DNA of 64,000 bases from assembly GCF_001187725.1 (NCBI RefSeq), contig NZ_LGIQ01000002.1, positions 442,890 to 506,889 of the forward strand, written 5' to 3'. The notes beneath the pieces were generated by a model that did no database searches, was not told the DNA's origin, and saw only the letters and a program-made list of their open reading frames with translations. Positions 58,033 to 64,000 of this stretch are shown here, one piece after another; positions within the stretch are counted from its first letter, which is position 1, and every line of letters starts with the position of its first letter. The DNA is from Brevibacillus reuszeri. GTDB lineage: Bacteria > Bacillota > Bacilli > Brevibacillales > Brevibacillaceae. Made by a program: the position numbers and the translations under genes.

Positions 58033-59028
58033 TTAGCTTAGCTGTCGATTTGAATCCAGCTTTTTGGCAAGCTGATCCTCACCGCGGTGAATCCAGCCGA
58101 CAAACGAGTCGCGGATAGTCAAATCAAAGTCCAGATATACCACTGCGACGAACATGTAGTGACTTTTCCCTTGGAATCGGGAGCGATAGCGAAGATCGAT
58201 CCATTTGACCTCATAGCCAAAAGGGCGTTCCTTGGTCTCAACATGGACGTGATGGGTGAAGGCGAGAAATGATTGTACCTTGAAGCTTTTTTTCGCAGCG
58301 GCAATGCGCTCATTTTCGGGTTTGATTGTAAAGGTGTCGAGAATAATCACTTCCCCGGAAATTAACTCGCCAACGTACCAGTGGTGCTCGGTCTTGGCGA
58401 CAAACGTCCAGTTCGTCCACGAAAGCGTAGGGATGATCGTATAGGTCCCGGTTTTTCCAATGCGCTGTCGCACCAGCTCTGTCATTCGTTTTTGGACCTG
58501 AACGCGCCAGTAGTAATAGCCGGCGATAATGATGTAAATCAGAAGAAACGACCTGCCCGGATCGACGCCCGAAGCCCAAAGCAGGAAGCCGACGAGGTGA
58601 GCGGCGAAAATGAACGGGTCAAAAATGAAGATGGCGTTGAGAGCAACCCATTTATCGCGAAACGGGTACAAGCCCTTCGTGCCATACGAATTGAACAAGT
58701 CAACGAATACGTGCAGGCAAACCGCTAAAAAGATCCAGCTCAGCAGGTGGAACCAGTGTGCTTGCGGCATGATTGCCTGTATGAGGACAAAGATTGCTCC
58801 TGTCCAGAGAAACAGTGCCGGAACGGAGTGCGAAACACCCCGATGGTTGCGTACATAGGCTGCGGTGCCACGGAGGCGGACCAAGCCATCTAGATCAGGT
58901 GCTTGCGAGCCAATGACCGTACCAATCATGACTGCTCCCGCGAGTGCCGGAGTGGAAGCTACAACAGGATCGAGATAGGCGAGACCAGCTAATCCAAAGC
59001 CCATGGCAAAGTGCGTGGCGGTATCCAT
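58033..59028 (-). CDS. yfhP: YfhP-like membrane-bound metal-dependent hydrolase
   Basis: 331 aa, AGGAGG upstream. N-terminal YdjM/DUF457 domain with four to five membrane helices and the metal-binding motifs THFAMGFGLAGL, GSQAPDLDGLVR, NHRGVSHSV and HVFVDLFNSYGTKGLYPF. A cytoplasmic C-terminal region (about 190-331) follows. In Bacillus subtilis yfhP lies beside mutY (yfhQ), as here. Biochemical activity is undefined; YfhP has been described as a repressor-like regulator of neighbouring genes. Confidence 0.88.
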   Translation of the reverse strand: MDTATHFAMGFGLAGLAYLDPVVASTPALAGAVMIGTVIGSQAPDLDGLVRLRGTAAYVRNHRGVSHSVPALFLWTGAIFVLIQAIMPQAHWFHLLSWIFLAVCLHVFVDLFNSYGTKGLYPFRDKWVALNAIFIFDPFIFAAHLVGFLLWASGVDPGRSFLLIYIIIAGYYYWRVQVQKRMTELVRQRIGKTGTYTIIPTLSWTNWTFVAKTEHHWYVGELISGEVIILDTFTIKPENERIAAAKKSFKVQSFLAFTHHVHVETKERPFGYEVKWIDLRYRSRFQGKSHYMFVAVVYLDFDLTIRDSFVGWIHRGEDQLAKKLDSNRQLS

Positions 59029-59195
59029 GGAATCGTTGTCTTCCTCCTTTCCTTCCAGGCTGATCTTTATTGTTTATTATAGCGCGAGGTGCGATATATT
59101 TCCCTCATTCTGCTGAAAAAAATTGTGAGCTTGTTCCCATAGGGCCTTGAAAGGTATGATGTAGGGGACAAACCTCGAAGGGGAGGGCGCATATT

Positions 59196-59480
59196 GTGAT
59201 CACGGTTTTTATCGAATATAAATTAGAGCATGAAAAGCGCGCCCAAGGGCTGCTGCTGCTCGCAGATATGGCTGCCCGTATGGAAGGCATGGGCGCCAAA
59301 CAGTATCGCAGCTGGGAAGGTGTGGATCAGCCAGGATTGTTCGTCGAAGCTTTTGATGTAGACACGATGGAGCAGTACGAACAAATCAAGTCCGTCCGTT
59401 TGGCTGATCGCGACTTTTGCAACTGTGTCGCGGGAGCGGGCAAGCTGCATGTGTGGGCTTTTCGCGCCGCCGAGCTATAG
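59196..59480 (+). CDS. Hypothetical protein, 94 aa, upstream of mutY
   Basis: GTG start behind GGAGGGC. Ferredoxin-like alpha/beta dimeric barrel pattern: ITVFIEYKLEHEKRAQGLLL, then QPGLFVEAFDVDTMEQYEQI, ending KLHVWAF. It resembles NIPSNAP/monooxygenase-like small proteins but without certain assignment. 31 bp upstream of mutY, so cotranscribed. Confidence 0.7.
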   Translation: MITVFIEYKLEHEKRAQGLLLLADMAARMEGMGAKQYRSWEGVDQPGLFVEAFDVDTMEQYEQIKSVRLADRDFCNCVAGAGKLHVWAFRAAEL

Positions 59481-59511
59481 CTTTTCATAAAAAGGAGCAG
59501 ACAAAACAGAA

Positions 59512-60618
59512 ATGGCAAGGAAAAAAGAAACGAGCCTCAAGTATACATTACCGGAAGAATTTCATGTGTTTGGATTCGCACAGGATTTGCTTGGCTGGTA
59601 TGACTCGCAAAAACGTGATTTGCCTTGGCGGATCAACCGTGATCCGTACCGGGTCTGGGTATCTGAAATCATGCTACAGCAGACGCGTGTAGAGACGGTT
59701 AAACCTTTTTATGCGAATTTCATGGAAAAATTTCCGACCGTTACAGCTTTGGCCCAGGCACCGGAGGAAGATGTGCTAAAGGCGTGGGAGGGACTTGGCT
59801 ATTACTCTCGCGCTCGCAATTTGCAAGCGGCCGCGCGCGAAGTAACCGTGCGCTATGGTGGTGTGGTTCCGGATACGCCCGAAGAGATCGCGACACTAAA
59901 AGGTGTAGGCCCGTATACAGCCGGAGCGATTCTCAGCATCGCGTATGAAAAGGCGGAGCCAGCAGTCGATGGCAATGTCATGCGTGTCTTTTCCCGTTTG
60001 CTGTATTTGACTGACGATATTGCCAAGCCTGCTACAAGAATCAAAATTGAGCATCTCGTGCGACAAGTGATTCCAGTCGGAAGAGCAGGGGATTTTAACC
60101 AGGCATTGATGGAGCTAGGTGCGATGGTCTGTGTTCCGCGTACACCGCAATGCTTGACCTGTCCAGTGTTTGATTACTGCATGGCGCGTCAGGAAGGTGT
60201 GCAGGAAGAGCTGCCGGTCAAAGGAAAGGCAAAACCGCCTCGGCCAGTTAGTCTTCAGGTGGGAGTCATTGTGCGTGACGGCAAGGTTTTGATTAACAAG
60301 CGGCCGGCGCAGGGGCTTCTGGCTGGCATGTGGGAATTCCCGATGGTGGAGTCCGATGCCGACACGGAAACGACCAAACGCGAAGCACTTGCCAATGGAC
60401 TACGCGAGCGATTCGGTATTGATGTCGAGGTACTGGAGCCGATTGGAGAGGTTCAGCATATTTTCTCCCACTTGCAATGGAACATGCAGGTTTGGTCCTG
60501 TGACTGGATTGAAGGGGACGAATTGCCGACGCATGCTCGTTATGAAGCGTGGGAAGAGCTTGACGCGTATACCTTTCCGATGGCCCATCACAAGATCAGG
60601 CAGTTGCTGCAAAAATAA
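59512..60618 (+). CDS. mutY: A/G-specific adenine DNA glycosylase
   Basis: 368 aa, AAAAGGAG upstream. Helix-hairpin-helix glycosylase domain (about 20-225): catalytic Glu in EIMLQQTRVETV, HhH LKGVGPYTAGAI, catalytic Asp in VDGNVMRVFSRL, and the 4Fe-4S cluster Cys in C-x6-CLTC-x5-C. The C-terminal MutT-like domain (about 245-365) recognises 8-oxoG opposite A. It removes adenine mispaired with 8-oxoguanine. Located beside yfhP as in other Bacillales. Confidence 0.96.
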   Translation: MARKKETSLKYTLPEEFHVFGFAQDLLGWYDSQKRDLPWRINRDPYRVWVSEIMLQQTRVETVKPFYANFMEKFPTVTALAQAPEEDVLKAWEGLGYYSRARNLQAAAREVTVRYGGVVPDTPEEIATLKGVGPYTAGAILSIAYEKAEPAVDGNVMRVFSRLLYLTDDIAKPATRIKIEHLVRQVIPVGRAGDFNQALMELGAMVCVPRTPQCLTCPVFDYCMARQEGVQEELPVKGKAKPPRPVSLQVGVIVRDGKVLINKRPAQGLLAGMWEFPMVESDADTETTKREALANGLRERFGIDVEVLEPIGEVQHIFSHLQWNMQVWSCDWIEGDELPTHARYEAWEELDAYTFPMAHHKIRQLLQK

Positions 60619-60674
60619 TTAGCCGACCTATTCGCCAGTATCTTCGCTGGGCTGCTACGTGAAGGAGGCTAAAA

Positions 60675-60718
60675 AAGAAGAAGATCAAGTCCCTATGAGA
60701 CCTGATCTTCTTTTTTTG
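60675..60718. terminator. Bidirectional terminator after mutY
   Basis: AAGAAGATCAAGTC-CCTATGA-GACCTGATCTTCTT then T5; preceded by A-rich sequence. Confidence 0.85.
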
Positions 60719-60739
60719 CTTTACTTTGACGCATTTATA

Positions 60740-60898
60740 TTAGCGATACAAATACTCAGGAAATTGCATCGCGATTTGATGCTTTTGCTCTTCCCACTGA
60801 GCAATTGCTTGTTTTTGCAAATAGTGTGCCTCCTGTTGCTCTGGAGTCACTTTTTTCTTTTCAATAATGATCGTGAAAAAAATCATCGGAATGTACAT
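60740..60898 (-). CDS. YrzI-family mini-protein, 52 aa
   Basis: ATG 60898 behind GGGAGGG. The start MYIPMIFFTIIIEKKKVTPE and then EEQKHQIAMQFPEYLYR give the short hydrophobic beginning FFTIxIE followed by a charged helix, the pattern of Bac_small_YrzI proteins. Function unknown. Last of three tandem small genes on this strand, each with its own strong ribosome site. Confidence 0.75.
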   Translation of the reverse strand: MYIPMIFFTIIIEKKKVTPEQQEAHYLQKQAIAQWEEQKHQIAMQFPEYLYR

Positions 60899-60933
60899 GA
60901 GCGTATCCCTCCCATCCCTTTTATTTGGTGCAG

Positions 60934-60999
60934 TCAGCTGCCATCTATCGCTTTGACTCCTGTAAATCTCATCATCTGACGTCTTTGTTTGGTTTTCAT
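60934..60999 (-). CDS. 21-aa peptide ORF
   Basis: ATG 60999 behind GAGGAGGGA with ideal spacing, encoding MKTKQRRQMMRFTGVKAIDG plus a final Ser. Very basic. Lies between the two YrzI-like genes. The strong ribosome site argues for translation, but such a short product could also be a leader. Confidence 0.4.
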   Translation of the reverse strand: MKTKQRRQMMRFTGVKAIDGS

Positions 61000-61035
61000 A
61001 AAAAATCCCTCCTCAAAATGATTGTTTGTGAAAAA

Positions 61036-61188
61036 TTAGATGCGGCTGATGTGTTGGGCTGCTTGAAAGGCGTGGGCTTCCGCACGTTCTTCCAGGTAAC
61101 GTGTGCGAGCGTATGTCGCGATACGTTGTTCAGCATTTACGTGATTGCGCTCAATCTTGATTGTGAAAAACAAAAAGTTCAGTACCAT
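61036..61188 (-). CDS. YrzI-family mini-protein, 50 aa
   Basis: ATG 61188 behind GGGAGGTGAT. Begins MVLNFLFFTIKIERNHVNAE and continues as an Arg/Glu/Ala-rich helix (TRYLEERAEAHAFQAAQ). Paralogue of the 60740-60898 product (shared FFTIxIE...V..EQ). Typical YrzI proteins are under 50-55 residues and occur in tandem in Bacillales; function unknown. Confidence 0.75.
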   Translation of the reverse strand: MVLNFLFFTIKIERNHVNAEQRIATYARTRYLEERAEAHAFQAAQHISRI

Positions 61189-61255
61189 AATCGATCACCT
61201 CCCTTCAAAGGTTAAATATTGAATCATATCCATTTTTTGATTGCTGGAGAAAGAA

Positions 61256-61287
61256 AAAGACCACGGGCAATACGCCAGCGGTCTTTT
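61256..61287. terminator. Terminator-like hairpin
   Basis: AAAAGACC...GGTCTTTT (61256-61287); a second hairpin GACCACA...TGTGGTC lies at 61309-61335. Confidence 0.6.
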
Positions 61288-61376
61288 GGGAATCACAAAG
61301 AAAATGAAAGACCACAAGCAACAACGCCTGTGGTCGGATATTTGACGAAATGGGAATGTTTAAAACACGAATAAAA

Positions 61377-61478
61377 CTAGGATTCGTCAGTCCAGGAGGC
61401 GTTGCCATATTCAATTGTAACAACGATAAGACGATCATAAGCAGCAGCAACAGGTTGGAGTACATTCATCATCATCAT
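61377..61478 (-). CDS. 33-aa peptide ORF
   Basis: Four ATG codons in a row starting at 61478, behind AAAGGAGG 9 nt upstream. The product continues NVLQPVAAAYDRLIVVTIEY and ends WTDES. No family. It lies in the same string of mini-genes as the YrzI pair and has hairpins directly downstream. Confidence 0.4.
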   Translation of the reverse strand: MMMMNVLQPVAAAYDRLIVVTIEYGNASWTDES

Positions 61479-61619
61479 TTGTCACAGCCTCCTTTTCTTT
61501 CGTAGTGTTTTAAAACGTACTTTTAGAATATGGGAATATCTTCTTGATGTAAAGCACTTTTTTACCTAATTTTAAAAAGAAATTATTTTCTGACAATTAT
61601 TCATCTCTGTGAACAGATG

Positions 61620-61658
61620 ACAAAAAGTGGCGAAGCATTTTCGAACGCCACTTTTTGT
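61620..61658 (-). terminator. Terminator of the second sigma operon
   Basis: CAAAAAGTGGCG...CGCCACTTTTTG; the open 61479-61672 interval shows nothing else. Confidence 0.85.
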
Positions 61659-61672
61659 TGGGTGGGGCAGGA

Positions 61673-63214
61673 TCACTTTTGCTGGTACACGAGCTGTGGA
61701 GCATCCGTAGTGTTTTTGTCATCTGAAGTTTTTTTCGGCCATATATAGACCAGCTCGAGCTTGTGCTGGGTCAAGTATTCGGAGATGGCAGCTTCTCTGG
61801 AGGTGGCTTCAAAGGACAGCGGCGGATTTTTGGAGGCAGTCTTGGCTACTTCCATTCCGGTGACTTTCCCGTTCTGATCAAGCGTTACGCTATAGGTACG
61901 GCCCTTAATTGGAATTCCGTCTACGAAAGCGCCAAAGCCGTAATGAATTTCTTCTTCATCCCAGCTTGATCCAAGGTAGCCGATTGCCGTTATCTTTTTG
62001 TCGAGATAACGCTGTAGATACGTGACTGCCTTTTTTTGATCATCCTCTCGTGTAGCACGCTTTGATCCGGTGGAGGTTTCATCCTTGGATTCCTGAACGT
62101 GGTAGGCGGTCAGCGTGCCACTTGGGCTGATGGTGGCCGAAATGGTTTTATCAGATCCTGTCCACATATATTCCGTTCCCCAACCGTTTCCATATGAGAT
62201 GGAGCTGGGCGATGTTCCTTGCTCGCCATCAAAGGTGACACCAAATTCCTCTTGGAGCAAATGAATGACTGCATTCAATGAGCTTGCTTCCAGCTTTTTG
62301 CCTTCCGCTTTCACAGGAATGTTCGTTTCTGGTGTAGGAATCTGAGTAGATTGATCTGATGTTATGAGGGCACTTCCTGTTTTTGCATCCAGATATCCTG
62401 GGAAGTTCAGCTCAAAGCGTTTGGAGAGTACGCCATTTTTGTCATAGCGATAAACAGACTGCATGGTATCAGCGATGATCTCCATAGCCTTTTTCTCCGA
62501 GAGAATATGGTCTGGAGGAGGGAATTTAGATAAATTGCGCTGCTTCTCCGGTAATCGGTTGAATTTGAAATAGCTTACTGCATCATGCTCGATGCCTACG
62601 GAATAGCTGTCGTTATAGAAAGGTACGCCGTGAATGATGCGGCTGAAGACAATTTGACCTTTCTTTATATCCGTCTGCTGGGTGTTTATTATGTAGTCCT
62701 TGCTTTCGTCCCCAAGCATCTGGTTTAAATACGCTTGCGCAATTTGGAGTGGAGGAGTCTCAGCCGCCTCTGTGCTTACTTGAGCGGGTGGCTGCTGCAC
62801 AGTAATCGACTGCTCTGTGTCTGTCTCTGGCTCATCTGGCTTGGAAGGAGATGCTGGTACTTCTGGTTTCGTTTGAGCTCGTTCAGGGGCCAGTGGTGTT
62901 TTTTCTGACACAGCTGGAGCTTCTGGCTGTAATCCGGACATCGACGGAGAGGCTATATTCGTATTTGCTGGATTCGTAGATGCCTGTGGCGAAGGCTGCT
63001 GCCACTGCATTGTTGAAACCCAGCTTCCCAATAAAATTACGGCTGCAGCTGTTGCTGCATGAGTTAAAATGCGGCGGTTGCGTAACCGACGTTTGACCAT
63101 AGACGCTTCTTTTTGCAGCTTTTCGTCCAAATAAGAAATATATTCTGGCCGAGGGGACTGCTCCAGCTCCGATAGTTGTTTTAGTTGTTTTTCCAGCTCA
63201 TCAAACGAATTCAT
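61673..63214 (-). CDS. Membrane-anchored YcdB/YcdC protein, probable anti-sigma factor (paralogue)
   Basis: 513 aa, GGGTGG upstream. Cytoplasmic Glu/Arg/Lys-rich segment (about 1-48), one membrane helix (ILTHAATAAAVILLGSWVS), a Pro/Ser/Thr-rich linker (about 70-150), then YcdB/YcdC-type repeats (LQIAQAYLNQML, AVSYFKFNRLPEKQ, TYSVTLDQNGKVTGMEVAK). Overlaps the sigma gene by 14 nt. Same design as the 6460-8040 protein but with diverged N-terminal cytoplasmic sequence, as expected if each binds its own sigma factor. Confidence 0.78.
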   Translation of the reverse strand: MNSFDELEKQLKQLSELEQSPRPEYISYLDEKLQKEASMVKRRLRNRRILTHAATAAAVILLGSWVSTMQWQQPSPQASTNPANTNIASPSMSGLQPEAPAVSEKTPLAPERAQTKPEVPASPSKPDEPETDTEQSITVQQPPAQVSTEAAETPPLQIAQAYLNQMLGDESKDYIINTQQTDIKKGQIVFSRIIHGVPFYNDSYSVGIEHDAVSYFKFNRLPEKQRNLSKFPPPDHILSEKKAMEIIADTMQSVYRYDKNGVLSKRFELNFPGYLDAKTGSALITSDQSTQIPTPETNIPVKAEGKKLEASSLNAVIHLLQEEFGVTFDGEQGTSPSSISYGNGWGTEYMWTGSDKTISATISPSGTLTAYHVQESKDETSTGSKRATREDDQKKAVTYLQRYLDKKITAIGYLGSSWDEEEIHYGFGAFVDGIPIKGRTYSVTLDQNGKVTGMEVAKTASKNPPLSFEATSREAAISEYLTQHKLELVYIWPKKTSDDKNTTDAPQLVYQQK

Positions 63215-63737
63215 TTTGCCACCCTCCTTCCGTCGATTCGGTCATATAGCGCTGTAGCTGTTTTAAGCCTCGGTGATAATCTACCTTTACTTTTGCTTCT
63301 GAAATCGCTAAAAGCTCTGCTGTTTCCTTGATGCTGCAGCCGCGGATGCTACGCAAGATAATGACCATGCGAAAGCCGGGCTTTAGCTTTTGCAAAGCTT
63401 TTTTCAATGCTACCAGATCTTCCTTATGGGACAGCTCTGCTTCAGGTACACCTTCTGTTGTTACCGTATTGCGCAGGAGCTTTTCGGAAAAGAACAGCTT
63501 GAGCTTTTGCTTGCGGTAATAGTCGATCGCAACATATTTGGCGATGGAGAACAGCCAGGTCTTAATCACGACGCGCCCATCGTAATTGGGGAGGGAGCGC
63601 AATACACTCGTAAACACCTCTTGGGTCAAATCCTCTGTTTCATTCTGATTGTTGGTAAAATAGAGTAAAAAGGAGTAGACATCCTTGTAGTAGGTCTGAT
63701 AAATATGGCGGATTCTCTCGTTGAGCTCGTCATGCAA
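63201..63737 (-). CDS. ECF RNA polymerase sigma factor (paralogue)
   Basis: 178 aa, TTG start behind GGAGGA with 6-nt spacing. Region 2: HIYQTYYKDVYSFLLYFTNN, then DGRVVIKTWLFSIAKYVAID. Region 4: ALQKLKPGFRMVIILRSI and IKETAELLAISEAKVKVDY. About as long as, and clearly homologous to, the 5937-6476 sigma (shared YDGRV.KTWLFSIAKY.AID.YRKQK). Translationally coupled to the following membrane protein gene. Confidence 0.92.
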   Translation of the reverse strand: MHDELNERIRHIYQTYYKDVYSFLLYFTNNQNETEDLTQEVFTSVLRSLPNYDGRVVIKTWLFSIAKYVAIDYYRKQKLKLFFSEKLLRNTVTTEGVPEAELSHKEDLVALKKALQKLKPGFRMVIILRSIRGCSIKETAELLAISEAKVKVDYHRGLKQLQRYMTESTEGGWQNEFV

Positions 63738-63749
63738 AACATTTCCTCC

Positions 63750-64000
63750 TTATTCGTTCTTCGGCTCTATGATTTTTCCGGTTACGGCATTGATTTTGGT
63801 CAAAGAATAGCCCTGTTTAGCCTGATAGGTGAGCACAGCCTGTTTCCCGTTATCCTTCGGGTAGAAGTAAATGAGTTGCAGAGGATTTTCCTTCAAGAAT
63901 GCTTTTGCTGCTTGTTCTGCAGAAACAACCTTTGCAACCTCTGTTGGTTTAGCTGCTAGCTTGGCCTTGGTAGCTCCAAAAAAATCTGTAACCTGGTCGC
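63750..64000 (-). CDS. YcdB/YcdC-like protein, C-terminal part
   Basis: The minus-strand frame is open from the right edge to TAA 63750-63752, ending VTGKIIEPKNE after SAEQAAKAFLKENPLQLIYF. That is the same ending type as the secreted protein at 4385-5899 (EEATKKFLQKYPLKLYYS ... MTGEFYHLG). It lies 12 bp before the sigma gene, so the order secreted protein, sigma, membrane protein is repeated in this second locus. The N-terminal part is outside the window. Confidence 0.75.
   Translation of the reverse strand, partial: DQVTDFFGATKAKLAAKPTEVAKVVSAEQAAKAFLKENPLQLIYFYPKDNGKQAVLTYQAKQGYSLTKINAVTGKIIEPKNE

Overview
The window looks like chromosomal DNA of a low-to-moderate G+C Firmicute of the Paenibacillaceae, most likely Brevibacillus or a close relative. 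The basis is the gene content: a YfhP/MutY pair, YrzI-type and YhfH-type mini-proteins, a lia cell-envelope stress cluster, copper-amine-oxidase-like stalk proteins and YcdB/YcdC-type secreted proteins, together with strong AGGAGG ribosome sites and many TTG/GTG starts. No rRNA, tRNA or CRISPR array was seen.

Layout. 1-4.2 kb: end of an iron-type ABC transporter, a DsbA/FrnE oxidoreductase, a PIG-L-type protein and a glycosyltransferase. 4.4-8.0 kb: a three-gene unit of secreted YcdB/YcdC-like protein, ECF sigma factor and membrane-anchored YcdB/YcdC-like protein. A paralogous copy in the opposite orientation closes the window (61.7-64.0 kb). 8.1-19.5 kb: housekeeping and accessory genes (MocA-type oxidoreductase with a divergent WYL regulator, VOC protein, stalk protein with a Lys/Glu helix, ankyrin protein, Nudix hydrolase, serine hydrolase, TagA-type transferase, cysteine-ladder LRR protein paired with an FGE-like protein).

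19.66-30.64 kb: two mobile elements sit in tandem at the 3' end of the rlmD (rumA) 23S rRNA methyltransferase gene. Three homologous rlmD 3' ends, each followed by a hairpin terminator, mark the junctions. The right element (24.47-30.63 kb) is intact looking: S24-type repressor, symmetric divergent operator, 47-aa ORF, structured origin-like region, Rep_trans-type initiator/relaxase, excisionase-like protein, tyrosine integrase, several unknown small proteins and an XRE regulator. The left element (19.69-24.47 kb) has lost its integrase (only a fossil remains). It carries an immunity-like protein, a double winged-helix/PD-(D/E)XK protein, a Hanks-type kinase with a novel N-terminal region, a membrane-anchored Mrr-type nuclease and a broken NERD/zinc-finger gene. 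This is a plausible decayed defence cargo.

32-64 kb: chromosomal genes with many recognisable RNA or DNA switches. These are an isoleucine T-box before ilvA, a BirA operator before bioY, a ydaO-type c-di-AMP riboswitch before an NlpC/P60 hydrolase, an ECF41-type promoter before an AhpD-like gene next to an ECF41 sigma gene, and direct-repeat operators before a marR gene. The cluster liaI-liaH-methyltransferase-liaF-liaS-liaR (43.4-47.9 kb) is preceded by an OmpR-type two-component pair. An orphan holin-endolysin pair lies at 48.9-50.0 kb. Pseudogenes include an AraC-type regulator (11.7 kb) and an AlaX fragment (52.2 kb). A roughly 100-nt structured element occurs twice (36.69 and 53.95 kb) and matches no family I can name.
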